Assembly: GCA_016938135.1 (NCBI GenBank)
Contig: JAFGVD010000021.1
Span: 1-33,579 of the forward strand
Origin: Coriobacteriia bacterium
GTDB lineage: Bacteria > Actinomycetota > Coriobacteriia > Anaerosomatales > Anaerosomataceae
DNA: 33,579 nucleotides
Reading direction: 5' to 3'
Shown: positions 33,532 through 33,579 of the stretch, piece by piece
Numbering within the stretch: position 1 is the stretch's first letter
Layout of the letters: each line of letters starts with the position of its first letter
Notes under the pieces: generated by a model
Seen by the model: the letters and a program-made list of their open reading frames with translations, nothing else
The model's database searches: none
Told to the model about the DNA's origin: nothing
Position numbers and translations under genes: made by a program

Positions 33532-33579
33532 GCACGGGGTGAAAGGGTGCACGGGGGTGAAATGGTGCACGGGGTGAAA
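33532..33579. repeat. Short tandem repeat at the right edge of the window
   Basis: GCACGGGGTGAAAGGGT (33532-33548), GCACGGGGGTGAAATGGT (33549-33566) and GCACGGGGTGAAA (33567-33579, cut by the window end) are near-identical head-to-tail copies of 17-18 bp. They could be a minisatellite or the repeated inner end of an insertion sequence such as an IS21-like element; the window stops before this can be told. Confidence 0.75.

Larger units (their letters stand above)
33219..33579. other. Gene-free region after dgt containing two repeat systems
   Basis: No convincing gene is present. The stretch holds about 90 nt of unremarkable sequence, then the six-palindrome array (33310-33465), about 66 nt of unique sequence, and a short tandem repeat at the window edge. 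An open frame at 33354-33542 runs through the array, but the 52-bp period is not a multiple of three and no ribosome site precedes it. Confidence 0.7.

Noticed and set aside
33354-33542. A 62-codon open frame through the repeat array
   Set aside because: It has no ribosome site, and the 52-bp repeat shifts frame each unit, so repeated DNA would not encode a repeated protein. The palindromes explain the sequence better.

Overview
The window is a GC-rich chromosomal segment (GC-rich by eye, no value computed) whose genes nearly all read on the + strand. The proteins look actinobacterial (HrcA with a stand-alone DnaJ, many GTG starts, intrinsic hairpins often without a U-tract). The gene order, however, is the housekeeping super-cluster familiar from Firmicutes: comEA-comEC-holA-rpsT-lepA-hemW-hrcA-dnaJ-rsmE-mtaB-phoH-pgpH-ybeY-dgkA-cdd-era-recO-glyQ-glyS-ppsR, then ppdK and dgt. 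Two-subunit GlyRS plus ppsR/ppdK in an actinobacterial-looking genome fits the deep-branching class Coriobacteriia or a relative. That placement is inference; no 16S gene is present.

Layout. (1) 1-804: right end of an integrated element. It carries two small unknown minus-strand genes, a repeat-rich stretch, and at 780-804 the 3' end of a tRNA (tRNA-Ala-like, or tmRNA) that still has its own terminator (817-844) but no 5' part. (2) 961-8713: a SanA/YdcF-type membrane protein, leuS, the DNA-uptake pair comEA-comEC, and holA. This ends in a perfect convergent hairpin terminator shared with rpsT, the only core gene on the minus strand. (3) 9246-12240: lepA-hemW, probably from a near-leaderless transcript. 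(4) 12245-16474: a stress-type operon with a promoter and CIRCE operator, then hrcA-dnaJ-rsmE-mtaB. (5) 16572-24887: a tightly packed run phoH-pgpH-ybeY-dgkA/PAP2-CBS protein-cdd-era-deoC-recO. It mixes ribosome and RNA maturation (YbeY, Era, PhoH), envelope lipid-carrier recycling, c-di-AMP breakdown, pyrimidine deoxynucleoside salvage and recombination. (6) 25028-31645: glyQ-glyS-ppsR, a structured leader, and ppdK, ending in a strong hairpin. (7) 31703-33218: a small membrane protein and dgt.

The last 361 bases (33219-33579) hold no convincing gene but are the most unusual DNA here. There is an array of six palindromic 16-mers of the form ATYGA-N6-TCRAT, spaced alternately 30 and 22 bp (three 52-bp units), with paired changes in the two arms. 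It is followed at the very edge of the window by a short tandem repeat of about 17 bp.

Translational coupling is pervasive. Four junctions overlap by exactly 8 nt, two by 4 nt, two by 1 nt and one by 11 nt. Starts were chosen from visible Shine-Dalgarno sequences; leuS, holA, rpsT, dnaJ, mtaB, phoH, era, ppdK and dgt appear to start with GTG.
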